From positions 20,355-84,354 of the forward strand of contig NZ_JASTZU010000031.1 in the NCBI RefSeq assembly GCF_030282825.1: a stretch of 64,000 bases of DNA, in the 5' to 3' direction. The DNA is from Aquibacillus rhizosphaerae. Lineage in GTDB: Bacteria; Bacillota; Bacilli; Bacillales; Amphibacillaceae. Within the stretch, counting starts at the first letter, position 1. Each line of letters starts with the position of its first letter. Below the pieces are notes generated by a model, which saw only the letters and a program-made list of their open reading frames with translations, ran no database searches and was not told where the DNA came from. Of the stretch, positions 63,649 through 64,000 are shown one piece after another. The translations under genes were made by a program, and so were the position numbers.

Positions 63649-63725
63649 TTAATGAACGGGTAATAACTTTATGAATAAGATAACTGTCAGTGAATATCTG
63701 ATTTGTTCAAGGGCCTTTAGAAATA

Positions 63726-63758
63726 CCATCAGTGGAGGATAAGATCCCTCCCTGATGG
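63726..63758. terminator. second hairpin downstream of ugpB
   Basis: CCATCAG-GGAGG pairs with CCTCC-CTGATGG, followed by AATTTTAATTTT. It may be a second terminator of ugpB or belong to a gene beyond the window. Confidence 0.55.
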
Positions 63759-63927
63759 AATTTTAATTTTATAAAAATGATATTTATCAGAAGTGTTTAT
63801 ACTTTAAAATTCTATATGGTTATTGGTACAAGGCTATTTTCTAAAAGATTGTTGTTTATTACTAATTTTATATAAAGTCCGCATTAACTATATCGTAACT
63901 TCCTCGCATTCTATTTAAGATGAGTGG

Positions 63928-64000
63928 TTAATTCAGCGCTACGGAAAAACACTCCCTTTCCGGGGGCAGCACCTTAGCCTCCTCGGTCACAAAGAACGTT
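63928..64000 (-). repeat. dispersed repeat R3, copy 2 (reaches the window edge)
   Basis: The reverse complement, AACGTTCTTTGTGACCGAGG...GTAGCGCTGAATTAA, matches the repeat at 43547-43620 with a few substitutions. It is in the opposite orientation and may extend past the end of the window. The other 170 bp between it and the hairpin at 63726 hold nothing recognisable. Confidence 0.75.

Noticed and set aside
1..64000. Search for defence systems, prophage, insertion sequences, CRISPR arrays, tRNA or rRNA
   Set aside because: No transposase, integrase, Cas, restriction or toxin-antitoxin genes and no RNA genes other than the two riboswitches were recognised.

Overview
The window is AT-rich, double-stranded chromosomal DNA of a Gram-positive, endospore-forming, motile member of the Bacillaceae. 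This is inferred from strong GGAGG-type ribosome binding sites with ATG, GTG and TTG starts, a gerA-type germination operon, sigI-rsgI, B. subtilis-like MotA/MotB, lipobox lipoproteins, and families typical of the group (YqcI, YrzF, CueP, YkoGHI). The genus cannot be fixed from sequence alone. No rRNA, tRNA, CRISPR array, phage or intact insertion sequence was seen.

Layout. 1-2.9 kb: the tail of an upstream gene, a small hypothetical, a lipoprotein and a HAD phosphatase. 3.1-9.5 kb: a 2119-residue cell-wall-anchored amylopullulanase with two complete GH13 active sites, behind a catabolite-repression-like operator. 9.5-18.5 kb: mostly small housekeeping or unknown genes (two paralogues of a small basic protein, YqcI, PsiE, an MFS transporter, a HesB-like protein, a DUF2207 protein, a SurA-like lipoprotein). 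18.6-23 kb: a two-component system divergent from a small membrane protein and an ABC transporter. 23-28.6 kb: a diguanylate cyclase, DoxX, and a YkoGHI-like PepSY two-component operon. 29-33.3 kb: a four-gene spore germinant receptor operon (A, C, D-like, B). 33.4-39.1 kb: a candidate redox-controlled region with a CopZ-like protein, an atypical heavy-metal P-type ATPase, an FNR-like regulator, two DUF2249 proteins, a heme-copper-oxidase-like membrane protein and a DUF59 protein. 39.4-46.1 kb: two c-di-GMP-I riboswitches, one before a secreted helical-repeat protein and one before motAB, with sigI-rsgI between them. 46.4-55.7 kb: a stand-alone phosphofructokinase, CueP, a YrzF-like kinase, a degraded gene and glutamate synthase (both subunits). 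56-58.9 kb: a substrate-binding lipoprotein overlapping a second diguanylate cyclase. 59.2-63.6 kb: ugpC-A-E-B, a glycerol-3-phosphate-type ABC transporter.

Three themes link the genes. (1) Cyclic-di-GMP: two cyclases with intact GGEEF motifs and two riboswitch aptamers suggest the nucleotide sets a balance between motility (motAB) and a secreted surface or matrix protein. (2) Redox/anaerobic control: perfect Crp/Fnr-type palindromes sit 41.5 bp upstream of the predicted starts of both the copZ/P-ATPase/fnr unit and the DUF2249/oxidase-like/DUF59 unit, so the two probably form one regulon. (3) Dispersed intergenic palindromes: at least four families occur. The most striking is a pair of about 110-bp elements with conserved ends but different, self-complementary stems (17936-18046 and 36848-36953). 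All functional statements are by recognition of sequence; no database search was run.
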